From: Janthinobacterium lividum PAMC 25724
Lineage (GTDB): Bacteria > Pseudomonadota > Gammaproteobacteria > Burkholderiales > Burkholderiaceae_D
Length of the DNA: 60,163 nt
Assembly (NCBI GenBank): GCA_000242815.2
Contig: AHHB01000015.1
Coordinates: forward strand, 1-60,163
Direction: 5' to 3'
Made by a program: the position numbers and the translations under genes. A model generated the notes under the pieces. It was not told where the DNA came from. It saw nothing but the letters and a program-made list of their open reading frames with translations, and did no database searches. The first letter of the stretch is position 1, and each line of letters begins with the position of its first letter. Below are positions 33,701-41,050 of this stretch, piece by piece.

Positions 33701-36407
33701 TCTGGTGATTTTGTACGAGGAACAGTCGGGCTACCGCCAACTGCTGCACGACCAGATCATGGGCTTGATCGCCTCGGGCATCGATGCGCAAGCGATCGAC
33801 CGTCCAGGCGGCATCTTCGTGCGCCTGGCCGAGCAGATTGCCAACGAAGACCACATCTTGCTGCAATCGGTGGCGCGCGCCATTATTAGCGACTTGCGTG
33901 GCACTCTGGCCGAACAGATCAAGCGCCCGCCGAGCCCCGTGCTGCGCATGCCGCCGCTGTTGCAGGAACCGGTGCGCGATCATGGCGGCGTGCCTCACCG
34001 GGCGCAGGCGCGCGAGTTGATCCTGGAAAATGGCCTGGGCGGATTCACGCCCGATGGGCGCGAATACGTGATCACCACGGACGCAGGCAAACAGACGCCG
34101 GCACCATGGTCGAACGTGCTGGCTAATGCGCAATTTGGCACGGTGGTATCCGAAAGCGGTCAGGCCTACACCTGGAGCGAGAATGCGCATGAATTTCGTT
34201 TGACGCCGTGGCAAAACGACCCCGTTTCCGACTTGTCCGGCGAAGCGTTTTACGTGCGCGACGAGCACAGTGGCCAGTTCTGGTCGCCATCGGCGCTACC
34301 GGCGCGCGGCAGCGGCGACTACGTGACGCGTCACGGTTTCGGCTACAGCATTTTTGAACACAGCGAGGGTGGTATCGCCACTGAACTGTGCACTTATGTG
34401 GCGCTCGATGCAGCCATCAAATACTCTGTCATCAAGGTGCGCAACGATAGCGACGTGGCGCGCCGCCTGTCCGTCACGGGCTACGTGGAATGGGTGCTGG
34501 CTGACCTGCGCGCCAAGTCTGCCATGCATGTGGCGACTGAAGTCGACAGCATCAGCGGCGCGCTGTTTGCACGCAATAACTACAACACGGAGTTTTCAGG
34601 TCGTGTCGGCTTTTTCCATACGGATGCCAGCATCCGTTCCATCACCTGCGACCGCAATGAATTCATCGGCCGCAACGGCAGCCTGGCGCAGCCGGCAGCG
34701 CTGCGGCGCGTGCGCCTGTCCGGCAAGGCCGGTACCGGGCTGGACCCGTGCGCGGCCATCCAGGTGCCGTTTGAACTGCAACCTGGGCAGGAGCGCGAAA
34801 TCGTCTTCCTCCTGGGCGTGGGCGGACGCCGCAATGCCGATGCCAGCACCATGGTGCAGCGCCATGCGGGCAAAGGTGCGGCACGCGCCGCCCTCGACGC
34901 GGTGCGCGCGCACTGGGAGAGCACACTGAGTGCCGTGCGCATCGAAACGCCCGATCCGTCGCTGGATGTGATCGCCAATGGCTGGCTGATGTACCAGACC
35001 ATCGCCTGCCGTTTGTGGGCGCGCAGCGGCTATTACCAGTCGGGTGGCGCGTATGGTTTCCGCGACCAGCTGCAAGATGCGATGGCCATGGTCCACACAG
35101 CGCCGCAACTGTTGCGCGGCCATTTGCTGCTGTGCGCGGCGCACCAGTTTGTGGAAGGCGACGTACAGCATTGGTGGCATCCGCCATCGGACCGGGGCGT
35201 ACGCACGCACTGCTCTGACGATTACCTGTGGCTACCGCTGGCCGCTTGCCGCTATGTGATCGCCACCGGTGACGTCAGCGTGCTGTCGGAAGTGGTGCCC
35301 TTCATCGAAGGGCGCGCCGTCAAGCCGGAAGAGGACTCGTATTACGACCAGCCCCTGCGTTCGGACGAGTCGGCCGACCTGTACGAGCACTGCGTGCGCG
35401 CCATCCGCCATGGCCTGCGCCTGGGCGTGCACGGCTTGCCGTTGATGGGTTCCTGCGACTGGAACGACGGCATGGACAAGGTGGGCGAGCATGGCAAGGG
35501 CGAGAGCGTCTGGCTGGCTTTCTTCCTGTATGAAGTGCTGCAGCGCTTCGCCGAGGTGGCCGTGCTGCGCGGCGACGTGGCGTTTGCCCAATTCTGCCGC
35601 GACGAAGCCGTCAAGCTGGCGGCCAATGTCGAGCAGCATGCCTGGGATGGCGAGTGGTACCGGCGCGCGTATTTCGACGACGGCACCCCATTGGGATCGC
35701 ACACGAACGAGGAATGCCAGATCGATTCGATTTCGCAAAGCTGGGGCGTGCTGTCGGGCGCGGCCAACAAGGAGCGCGTGGCCGGTGCCATGCGCCAAGT
35801 CGATGCGCGGCTGGTGCGGCGCGACTCCGGCGTGATCCAGCTGCTCGATCCACCGTTCGACAAAGCCGACCTCAATCCCGGCTATATCCGCGGTTATGTG
35901 CCCGGGGTGCGCGAGAACGGCGGCCAGTACACGCATGCGGCCATCTGGACGGCGATGGCCTTTGCCCGAATGGGTGATGGCGAAAAGGCGTGGGAACTGC
36001 TGCGCATGATTAATCCCGTGCGCCACGGTGTCGACGCGCAGGCAGTGGCGCGCTACAAGGTGGAACCGTATGTGGTGACGGCCGACGTGTATGCCGTGGC
36101 GCCACACGTGGGGCGCGGCGGCTGGAGCTGGTACACGGGATCGTCTGGCTGGCTGTACCGCCTGATCGTCGAATCCCTGCTCGGCTTGACGCGTGAAGCG
36201 AACATGCTGCGCGTGACGCCGACCCTGCCGGCCGAATGGAGTGGCTTCAAGCTGCAGTACCGCTTCGGCAGCAGCAGCTACGCCATCACGGTGGAGCGGG
36301 CGCAGGGGCGGCCTGCGGGGCTGGCGCTCGATGGCGTGGCGCTCGATGGCAACAGCATCACCCTGCGTGACGAGGGCCGCGAGTATGCGGTACTACTGCT
36401 GGTCTAG
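27771..36407 (+). CDS. ndvB: Cyclic beta-1,2-glucan synthase (GT84-GH94)
   Basis: A 2878-residue inner-membrane enzyme that builds cyclic beta-1,2-glucan from UDP-glucose; such glucans serve in osmoadaptation and host interaction. Visible order: N-terminal region with EWLLDNFYLIEEQIR (about 85-100), membrane helices (about 400-470), GT84 glycosyltransferase with DTDTQLPRD (about 645) and RRQRWIRGDWQ (about 790), more helices (about 840-1005), a glycoamylase-like segment (VVAHRTSPTNIGL, about 1058), then repeated GH94 phosphorylase-type domains. GSCDWNDGMDK (about 2559) carries the GH94 catalytic-type Asp. The length is normal for the family. ATG 27771 is the best start, but the first 30 residues look poorly conserved and the true N-terminus is uncertain. 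It appears monocistronic; no ndvA exporter is nearby. Confidence 0.9.
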   Translation: MQGNLPRPSPCTGQFRRRARRCLALRSELFSAMQMAAHGKHVAAGHAVGRQHGRDRLLARLADNAALITATVNELTATVKSGRQVTPASEWLLDNFYLIEEQIRTTRRHLPKNYSKELPRLTSGVDAGCPRMYKIALEIISHGDGRVDLENLRHFIDAYQDVATLTLGELWAVPIMLRLALIENLRRVAVRVADDRLQRDLANMWADQMTDIAERNPSGLILLVADMARSNPPMSSAFVAELSRRLQGQSSSLSLALSWLTHKLAESGLTIEQQIQAEIGQQAADQVSIANSIGSLRFLGSMDWQEFVETMSVVEQTLRLDPAGTYGLMDFATRDSYRHVIERIAKCSARSEVEVAEMVLQLAHTHGNGNDARRGHIGFYLVGRGVLVLEKQAGAKLPFIVALQHTARAAPLAVYLGAICFLSLATSALLLERAVRHGVQGWPLVALGALALLGSSQLSVAVVNWLATLMTSPHPLPRMDYQAGIPPDGRGIVVVPTLIYSEENVAALCEALEVRYLANRDPNLRFCLLTDFVDASAQTMPGDDALLRQAQETIRGLNDKYRVAGSEFKENADPSEREALGQVGPFLLLHRPRLWNSQQNAWMGQERKRGKLSDLHAFLRGGARDKFSLVEGELGGLHSIRYVITLDTDTQLPRDAAREFIATMMHPLNRPVLDAAGTRVIAGYGILQPRVAVVLPSANASRYELLCGGEPGIDPYTRTVSDLYQDVFYEGSFIGKGIYDLDMFERVLGQRLPDNKILSHDLLEGCYLRAGLLSDSQLYEQYPARYDADVSRRQRWIRGDWQLIGWLLGRVPGRAGKRERNPLSMLSRWKLFDNLRRSVVAPATTVSLLLVWGFLPHVAFWSAAVLAIILLPPVFSALYDLLRKPRDTLWRQHLAAFERRCGVQFSHAMLTLVFLPYEAWISLDAIVRTLWRLGVSHKHLLDWRASNLHASSGAQADSWRAMWCSPALALATFAALLHWRPAALPAAAVVLLLWLAAPAIAWWISRPIERAVARLSPEQGRFLHGVARKTWAYFETFVGPDDHWLPPDNMQEHPNLVVAHRTSPTNIGLALLANLTAYDFGYLTMGQLIERSRATLHSMGELERFQGHFYNWYDTQTLKALQPMYISTVDSGNLAGHLLTLQPGLVELYDAPIMGLQIVDGIRTTAQVLQEFIAAEGEGQAVLASLALLQMSAVPASLPEWHSYLSAVNGAADALLSLNLRSEDGELAMWRDALARQCRVALAELLQLAPWAAQTGIDAAWLRVPTLRELANLEVVQDTPFELAAWLAQGREQAGCRMRDIAHAAGQARDFAQIEYTFLYNPSTKLLAIGYNVGERRLDPSYYDLLASEVRLASFVAIAQGQLPQEHWFALGRQLCMVAGQPVLLSWSGSMFEYLMPLLVMPNYPNTLLDQTYQSVIEAQIDYGRQRDVPWGISESGYNTVDASLNYQYRAFGVPGLGLKRGLADDLVVAPYASMMGLMVQPEAACQNLQRMQAAGYMGRYGFFEAIDFTTARLPRGQSSAVIRSFMVHHQGMGFLALSYLLHDRPMQRRFESDPLLQSALLVLQERTPQAGAFYSNTAELAVLRSGASEQAMPMRILTQANSAVPETQLLSNGRYHVMVSNAGGSYSRWKDLSVTRWREDITRDNWGNFCYLRDLDDGAVWSTTYQPTLAEPNKYEVIFSEGRAEFRRADHGLDLYTEIVVSPEDDIEIRRTRISNNSNRQRRIEITSFAEVVMAPAAADAAHPAFSKLFVQTEILAHENAILCTRRPRSKDEQMPWLLHVMTVHDSEHYTVSFETDRARFIGRGNTAQLPQALQESGPLGGGQGSVLDPIVAIRYVIILAPDQAVTVDSVIGMVEQREAALHLIDKYQDRHLADRVFGLAWTHSQVVLRQLNASEADAQLYARLANAVIYPNAALRAEAGILIKNQRGQSGLWAYAISGDLPIVLLQIRDAANIELARQMVQAHAYWRLKGLVVDLVILYEEQSGYRQLLHDQIMGLIASGIDAQAIDRPGGIFVRLAEQIANEDHILLQSVARAIISDLRGTLAEQIKRPPSPVLRMPPLLQEPVRDHGGVPHRAQARELILENGLGGFTPDGREYVITTDAGKQTPAPWSNVLANAQFGTVVSESGQAYTWSENAHEFRLTPWQNDPVSDLSGEAFYVRDEHSGQFWSPSALPARGSGDYVTRHGFGYSIFEHSEGGIATELCTYVALDAAIKYSVIKVRNDSDVARRLSVTGYVEWVLADLRAKSAMHVATEVDSISGALFARNNYNTEFSGRVGFFHTDASIRSITCDRNEFIGRNGSLAQPAALRRVRLSGKAGTGLDPCAAIQVPFELQPGQEREIVFLLGVGGRRNADASTMVQRHAGKGAARAALDAVRAHWESTLSAVRIETPDPSLDVIANGWLMYQTIACRLWARSGYYQSGGAYGFRDQLQDAMAMVHTAPQLLRGHLLLCAAHQFVEGDVQHWWHPPSDRGVRTHCSDDYLWLPLAACRYVIATGDVSVLSEVVPFIEGRAVKPEEDSYYDQPLRSDESADLYEHCVRAIRHGLRLGVHGLPLMGSCDWNDGMDKVGEHGKGESVWLAFFLYEVLQRFAEVAVLRGDVAFAQFCRDEAVKLAANVEQHAWDGEWYRRAYFDDGTPLGSHTNEECQIDSISQSWGVLSGAANKERVAGAMRQVDARLVRRDSGVIQLLDPPFDKADLNPGYIRGYVPGVRENGGQYTHAAIWTAMAFARMGDGEKAWELLRMINPVRHGVDAQAVARYKVEPYVVTADVYAVAPHVGRGGWSWYTGSSGWLYRLIVESLLGLTREANMLRVTPTLPAEWSGFKLQYRFGSSSYAITVERAQGRPAGLALDGVALDGNSITLRDEGREYAVLLLV

Positions 36408-36429
36408 CCTAGCCTAGCCTAGCCTAGCC
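36405..36429 (+). repeat. Five tandem TAGCC pentamers beginning at the ndvB stop
   Basis: TAGCC is repeated exactly five times, and the first TAG is the ndvB stop codon. Because the unit is 5 bp, the array puts TAG stops in all three frames. CTAG is otherwise scarce in this GC-rich DNA. Unit number could vary by slippage. Confidence 0.9.
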
Positions 36430-36443
36430 ACGTGTCGTGCTCT

Positions 36444-36558
36444 GCGCGGCGCCCCTTGGGAGGCGCCGCGCCAGTGCGCATGTCCGCAGGACGACTACTC
36501 CCCAATGTTCGAGGCGCATCATGCGTCAATGCCCGCAGCGGCACCAGTGCCGCTGCGG
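36444..36558. other. Two strong GC hairpins between ndvB and the M1 peptidase
   Basis: GCGCGGCGCC (36444-36453) pairs with GGCGCCGCGC (36462-36471). CCGCAGCGGCAC (36533-36544) pairs perfectly over 12 bp with GTGCCGCTGCGG (36547-36558). Neither is followed by a T-run. They may stabilise or end the 8.6-kb ndvB mRNA; this is inference. Confidence 0.6.
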
Positions 36559-36655
36559 CGCGACGGTATGTGTGGAACTTCCACAACAATGGGCGATTTG
36601 AAAACAGACTCGACTTAGAATGCAGTCTGTCCACGACTCCTATAGGGAATGCGCC

Positions 36656-39052
36656 ATGCCGCTTCTTGCCCGCTTGCTTGCCTTGTGTTTGACCTTGCTT
36701 GCCCCCTTGCCCGGCCTATGCGCTGCCGCACCCTTCGACGACAAGTTCCGCCAGCTCGAAGAATTGCTGCCCACGCCCAACGTTTACCGCACTGCGTCCG
36801 GCGCGCCCGGCCACGCCTATTGGCAGCAACGCGCCGACTATGTGATTCGCGCCACCCTGGACGAAGCGCGTCGCGAAATCACGGCCAGTGAACAGATCAC
36901 CTACCACAATCGCTCACCCGACAGCCTCGCGTATTTGTGGCTGCAACTGGACCAGAATGGCTTGCGCCAGGATGCCGACCAGCGCCGCGTGCTGAGCGCG
37001 CCGTCGCGCCAGGCCTGGCTCAGCGGCAATGAAGACGAAGCGCTCAAATTCGAAGACTTGCGCGCCATCCACGCGGGCCGCGAATTCGACGGCGGCTTCA
37101 AGCTCACCGCCGTGAAAGCGGCCAACGGCAAGCCGCTGCCGCATGTCGTCAACCAGACCATGCTGCGCATCGATTTGCCCGTGGCGCTGGCGCCCGGCCA
37201 GAGCATCAGCTTTGGCATCGATTGGTCTTATCGAGTCAATGATCAGAAGGTACTGGTCGAGCGCTCCGGCTATGAATATTTTGAAGACGACAAGAACACG
37301 ATTTTCCAGATTGCGCAGTGGTTCCCGCGCATGGCTGCGTATTACGACGCCGTCGGCTGGCAGCACAAGCAGTTCCTCGGTTCCGGTGAATTCACGCTGG
37401 AGTTTGGCGACTATGAGCTGTATCTGACGGTGCCGGCTGACCATGTGGTGGCGGCCACGGGGGAATTGCAGAATCCTTCCAGTGTGCTGAGCGCGGTGCA
37501 GCGCGAGCGTCTGGCACGGGCGCGAAATAGCGCCACGCCGCTGCTGGTGATCACGCCCGCTGAGGCGCTGGCGGCGGAAAAGGACCGCGTGGCGGGGACG
37601 AAGACCTGGCACTTCAAGGCGGCCAATGTGCGCGACGTGGCGTGGGCATCGAGCCGCAAGTTCATCTGGGATGCGCAGGGCTTGAATAGCGGCGGCAAGC
37701 GCGTGATGGCGATGTCCTACTATCCGAACGAGGGCAATCCGCTGTGGCAGCAGTACAGCACGCGTGCCGTCGTGCATGCGATCGAACAGTACAACAAGTA
37801 CAGTTTTGATTATCCGTATCCGAATGCGATTTCCGTCAATGGCGCCGTGGGCGGCATGGAGTATCCGATGATCTCGTTCAACGGCGGACGCCCGGTGAAG
37901 GACAAGAAGACGGGCGAGCTGACGTATTCGAAGACGACGAAATACGATCTGATTGGCGTGATCATTCACGAAGTGGGGCACAACTATTTCCCCATGATCG
38001 TCAACTCCGACGAGCGCCAGTGGACGTGGATGGACGAGGGCCTCAATTCTTTCCTGCAGTACCTTGCCGAGCAGGCGTGGGAAGAGCATTTTCCATCCTG
38101 GAATGGCGAGCCGCGCAAGATTGTCGATTACATGCGCAGCCAGAACCAGGTACCCATCATGACCAATTCCGAGTCCTTGCTGCAGTTCACGGCGAATGCC
38201 TACGACAAGCCGGCCACGGCCCTCAACATCCTGCGCGAGACGATACTTGGGCGTGAACTGTTCGACTTCGCCTTCAAGCAATACGCCTTGCGCTGGAAGT
38301 TCAAACGGCCCACGCCAGCCGATTTTTTCCGCACCATGGAAGACGCTTCTGGCACCGACCTCGATTGGTTCTGGCGCGGCTGGTTTTATACCACCGACGC
38401 GGTTGACATCAGCATCGACGGCATCAGCGAATATCGCGTGAGTACGAAGAATCCGGAAGTCGAGCAAGCCTGGAAGAAGGCGCAGAAGGCGGCGCAGCCC
38501 ATCTCGATCTCCGAGCAACGCAACAAGGCGCTGCCGAAGAAGGTTGAGCTGGATCCGACGCTGAAGGATTTCTATAACCGGCACGACGATTTCACGGTGA
38601 GCAACAAGGACCGCAACAGCTACGCGGAGGAGCAGGAAGCGCTGGAACCATGGGAGCGAAAATTGCTGGAGCAGCATAAGCTGGGCAAGCATCTGTACCT
38701 GGTCGACTTTTCGAACATTGGCGGCCTGGTGATGCCGCTGATCCTGGAAATCGAACTAGAAAGCGGCAAGAAGATCATCGAGCGCGTGCCGGCCGAAGTA
38801 TGGCGTTATTCGCCGCACAAAATCAGCAAGGTCATCATCACGGATGAGCCGATGGTGGGATTGGTGCAAGACCCGTACTGGGAGACAGCCGATATCGATA
38901 TCAGCAACAACGCCTGGCCGCGAAAAATCACCGCATCGCGCCTGGAGCTGTTCAAGCTGGAGCGCGACAAGAACAACCTGATGAAGGATTTGAGTACGCC
39001 GCTCAAGGCATCCGAGACCAAGCCTGAAGCCCGATCAGAAACGACACAGTAA
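36656..39052 (+). CDS. M1 family metallopeptidase, exported
   Basis: The 798-residue protein has a signal peptide (about 1-23) and a gluzincin site: HEVGH at 438-442 and Glu461 in WMDEGLN, 18 residues after the second His as in M1 enzymes. The exopeptidase motif is GGMEYP instead of the classical GxMEN, so specificity may differ from standard aminopeptidases. The C-terminal 200 residues carry the Lys/Glu-rich region seen in large exported M1 homologues. The ATG at 36656 follows TAGGGA and starts the signal peptide. A second, different M1 peptidase follows after a terminator. Confidence 0.9.
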   Translation: MPLLARLLALCLTLLAPLPGLCAAAPFDDKFRQLEELLPTPNVYRTASGAPGHAYWQQRADYVIRATLDEARREITASEQITYHNRSPDSLAYLWLQLDQNGLRQDADQRRVLSAPSRQAWLSGNEDEALKFEDLRAIHAGREFDGGFKLTAVKAANGKPLPHVVNQTMLRIDLPVALAPGQSISFGIDWSYRVNDQKVLVERSGYEYFEDDKNTIFQIAQWFPRMAAYYDAVGWQHKQFLGSGEFTLEFGDYELYLTVPADHVVAATGELQNPSSVLSAVQRERLARARNSATPLLVITPAEALAAEKDRVAGTKTWHFKAANVRDVAWASSRKFIWDAQGLNSGGKRVMAMSYYPNEGNPLWQQYSTRAVVHAIEQYNKYSFDYPYPNAISVNGAVGGMEYPMISFNGGRPVKDKKTGELTYSKTTKYDLIGVIIHEVGHNYFPMIVNSDERQWTWMDEGLNSFLQYLAEQAWEEHFPSWNGEPRKIVDYMRSQNQVPIMTNSESLLQFTANAYDKPATALNILRETILGRELFDFAFKQYALRWKFKRPTPADFFRTMEDASGTDLDWFWRGWFYTTDAVDISIDGISEYRVSTKNPEVEQAWKKAQKAAQPISISEQRNKALPKKVELDPTLKDFYNRHDDFTVSNKDRNSYAEEQEALEPWERKLLEQHKLGKHLYLVDFSNIGGLVMPLILEIELESGKKIIERVPAEVWRYSPHKISKVIITDEPMVGLVQDPYWETADIDISNNAWPRKITASRLELFKLERDKNNLMKDLSTPLKASETKPEARSETTQ

Positions 39053-39055
39053 AAC

Positions 39056-39082
39056 AGCGCCGGCACAGTCCGGCGCTTTTTT
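39056..39082 (+). terminator. Intrinsic terminator after the first M1 peptidase
   Basis: AGCGCCGG (39056-39063), loop CACAGT, CCGGCGCT (39070-39077), then a run of six T starting at 39077. It lies 3 bp after the stop codon and separates the two M1 genes into different transcripts. Confidence 0.92.
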
Positions 39083-39168
39083 CTGCCGGTCCGCGCCGGA
39101 AGTGCTATTCTGCGCGACGCCCCGGCGCACACGGACCGGGGCTTTCGCAAATCATTCAAAAGACGACC

Positions 39169-41028
39169 ATGCAAACTTTGACCTTCCTGCGCGCCCTGGG
39201 CTGTGCGCTACTGTGCCAGCTGACACTGGCCGCGCACGCCGATCCCCTCAGTTACGCGCGCTACGACCAGGTGCGCACGCGCGACCTGCAGCTGGACCTG
39301 AAAGCCGATTTCAAGCAAAAGACCCTCTCCGGCTATGCCGAGCTGTCGCTGAACTGGATCGACCCGGCGGCACGCACCCTGGTGCTCGATACGCGCGATT
39401 TGTCGATCGCGAAAGTGCAGGTGCAAGACAAGCGCGGCGCATGGCAGATGGCGCCGTATCAGCTGGACAAGGCCGACCCGGAAAAGGGCCAGGCGCTGCG
39501 CATCACCACCACGGGCCAGCCAGGCAAAGTGCGCGTCTACTATCACACGGCCCCCAACGCCATCGCGCTGCAGTGGCTTACGCCGCAGCAGACCATGTCG
39601 GGCAAGCTGCCTTTCATGTTCAGTCAGTCGCAAAGTATCAACGCCCGCTCGTGGGTGCCGTCGCAGGATACGCCAGCCGTGCGTTTTACCTATAGCGCGC
39701 GCATCGAGGCGCCGCGCGGCATGCGCGTCGTGATGAGCGCCGAGAATGACGACAAGGCGACCGGCAAGGGCGGTTGGAAATTCAGGATGCCACAGCCGAT
39801 TCCATCGTATCTGTTGGCCATTGCCATCGGCGAACTGGAAGTGCGCAAACTCGGTCCCCGTTCGGCCGTGTATGCGGAGCCGCCGCGCATCAAGGCCGCC
39901 GAATACGAGCTGGCCGACACGGAAAAGATGATCCAGGCAGCCGAAGCGCTGTATGGTCCGTATGGCTGGGGGCGCTACGACATGATCGTGCTGCCGCCAT
40001 CGTTCCCCTACGGCGGCATGGAAAACCCGCGCCTGACCTTCCTCACGCCGACCATGATCGCCGGCGACCGCAGCCTGGTCGACCTGATCGCGCATGAACT
40101 GGCCCACTCGTGGTCGGGCAACCTGGTCACCAACGCGTCGTGGAAGCACATGTGGCTCAATGAAGGTTTCACCACTTACGTCACCACGCGCATCGTCGAG
40201 CAGCTGTATGGCAGCGAAGTAGCGCAGATGGGCGTGCAGGTCGATCAGGAAGAACTGGCGGCGTCGATCAAGGAATTGCCGGCGGCGAAAACGGCGCTGA
40301 TTACGCGCGATGCCGATGTCAACCCGGCGCAAACGTATACGGACGACGGTATCATCTACCCGAAAGGTGCCTGGTTCCTGGCGACCATGGAACGGCGCGC
40401 GGGGCGTGCCGTGTTCGACCCCTTCCTGCGCGGCTGGTTCGACCAGCACGCGTTCCAGAGCGTGACGACGGAGCAGTTCATCGCCTATCTGCGCAAGAAC
40501 CTGCTGGCGCAGCACCCAGAGGTGATGTCGCCAGCGGAACTCGAAGAATGGTTGTATGGCACCGGCGTGCCGGCCAGCGCGCAGCGCGTCGTCTCGCCGC
40601 GCTTAGCGCTGCTGGACCAGCACCGCGACGCCTGGTTGAAAGGCGAACTGGCGACCAAAGACCTGGGCATGGACAAGTGGATCGCCATCGAATCGATGCA
40701 CTTCCTGAACGACATCAACAACAAGGCCAGCGCCGCGCAGCTGCGTGAGCTGGACCAGGCATACGGCGTAGGCAAGAGCGGCAACAATGAGGTGGCTTAC
40801 CGCTTTTACCTCGCTGCCGTAAACGCCGGTTACGATGTACGCGAGCCGCTGCAGGCATTCCTGATGAGCGTGGGCCGCCAAAAGTTCGTCGTTCCACTGT
40901 ACAGTGCCTTGATGAAGACGCCGCCGGGCCAGGCCTGGGCCAGGGACGTGTATGCGCAGGCGCGCGCACGCTACCACCCGGTGACGCAGGAAAGCGTCGA
41001 TAAATTGATGGCCGCGCAAGCACATTGA
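39169..41028 (+). CDS. M1 family aminopeptidase, LTA4-hydrolase-like, exported
   Basis: The 619-residue protein has a signal peptide (about 1-24, ending AAHA). The M1 signature is complete: PYGGMENP (about 282-289), HELAH at 309-313 and Glu332 in NEGFTT. Order and spacing resemble the leukotriene-A4-hydrolase/aminopeptidase-B branch, with a helical C-terminal domain (about 450-619). It should release N-terminal residues from peptides in the periplasm. The next gene starts 22 bp downstream, so the two are probably co-transcribed. Confidence 0.92.
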   Translation: MQTLTFLRALGCALLCQLTLAAHADPLSYARYDQVRTRDLQLDLKADFKQKTLSGYAELSLNWIDPAARTLVLDTRDLSIAKVQVQDKRGAWQMAPYQLDKADPEKGQALRITTTGQPGKVRVYYHTAPNAIALQWLTPQQTMSGKLPFMFSQSQSINARSWVPSQDTPAVRFTYSARIEAPRGMRVVMSAENDDKATGKGGWKFRMPQPIPSYLLAIAIGELEVRKLGPRSAVYAEPPRIKAAEYELADTEKMIQAAEALYGPYGWGRYDMIVLPPSFPYGGMENPRLTFLTPTMIAGDRSLVDLIAHELAHSWSGNLVTNASWKHMWLNEGFTTYVTTRIVEQLYGSEVAQMGVQVDQEELAASIKELPAAKTALITRDADVNPAQTYTDDGIIYPKGAWFLATMERRAGRAVFDPFLRGWFDQHAFQSVTTEQFIAYLRKNLLAQHPEVMSPAELEEWLYGTGVPASAQRVVSPRLALLDQHRDAWLKGELATKDLGMDKWIAIESMHFLNDINNKASAAQLRELDQAYGVGKSGNNEVAYRFYLAAVNAGYDVREPLQAFLMSVGRQKFVVPLYSALMKTPPGQAWARDVYAQARARYHPVTQESVDKLMAAQAH

Positions 41029-41050
41029 ACCTTCTTAGGACATCCTGACC

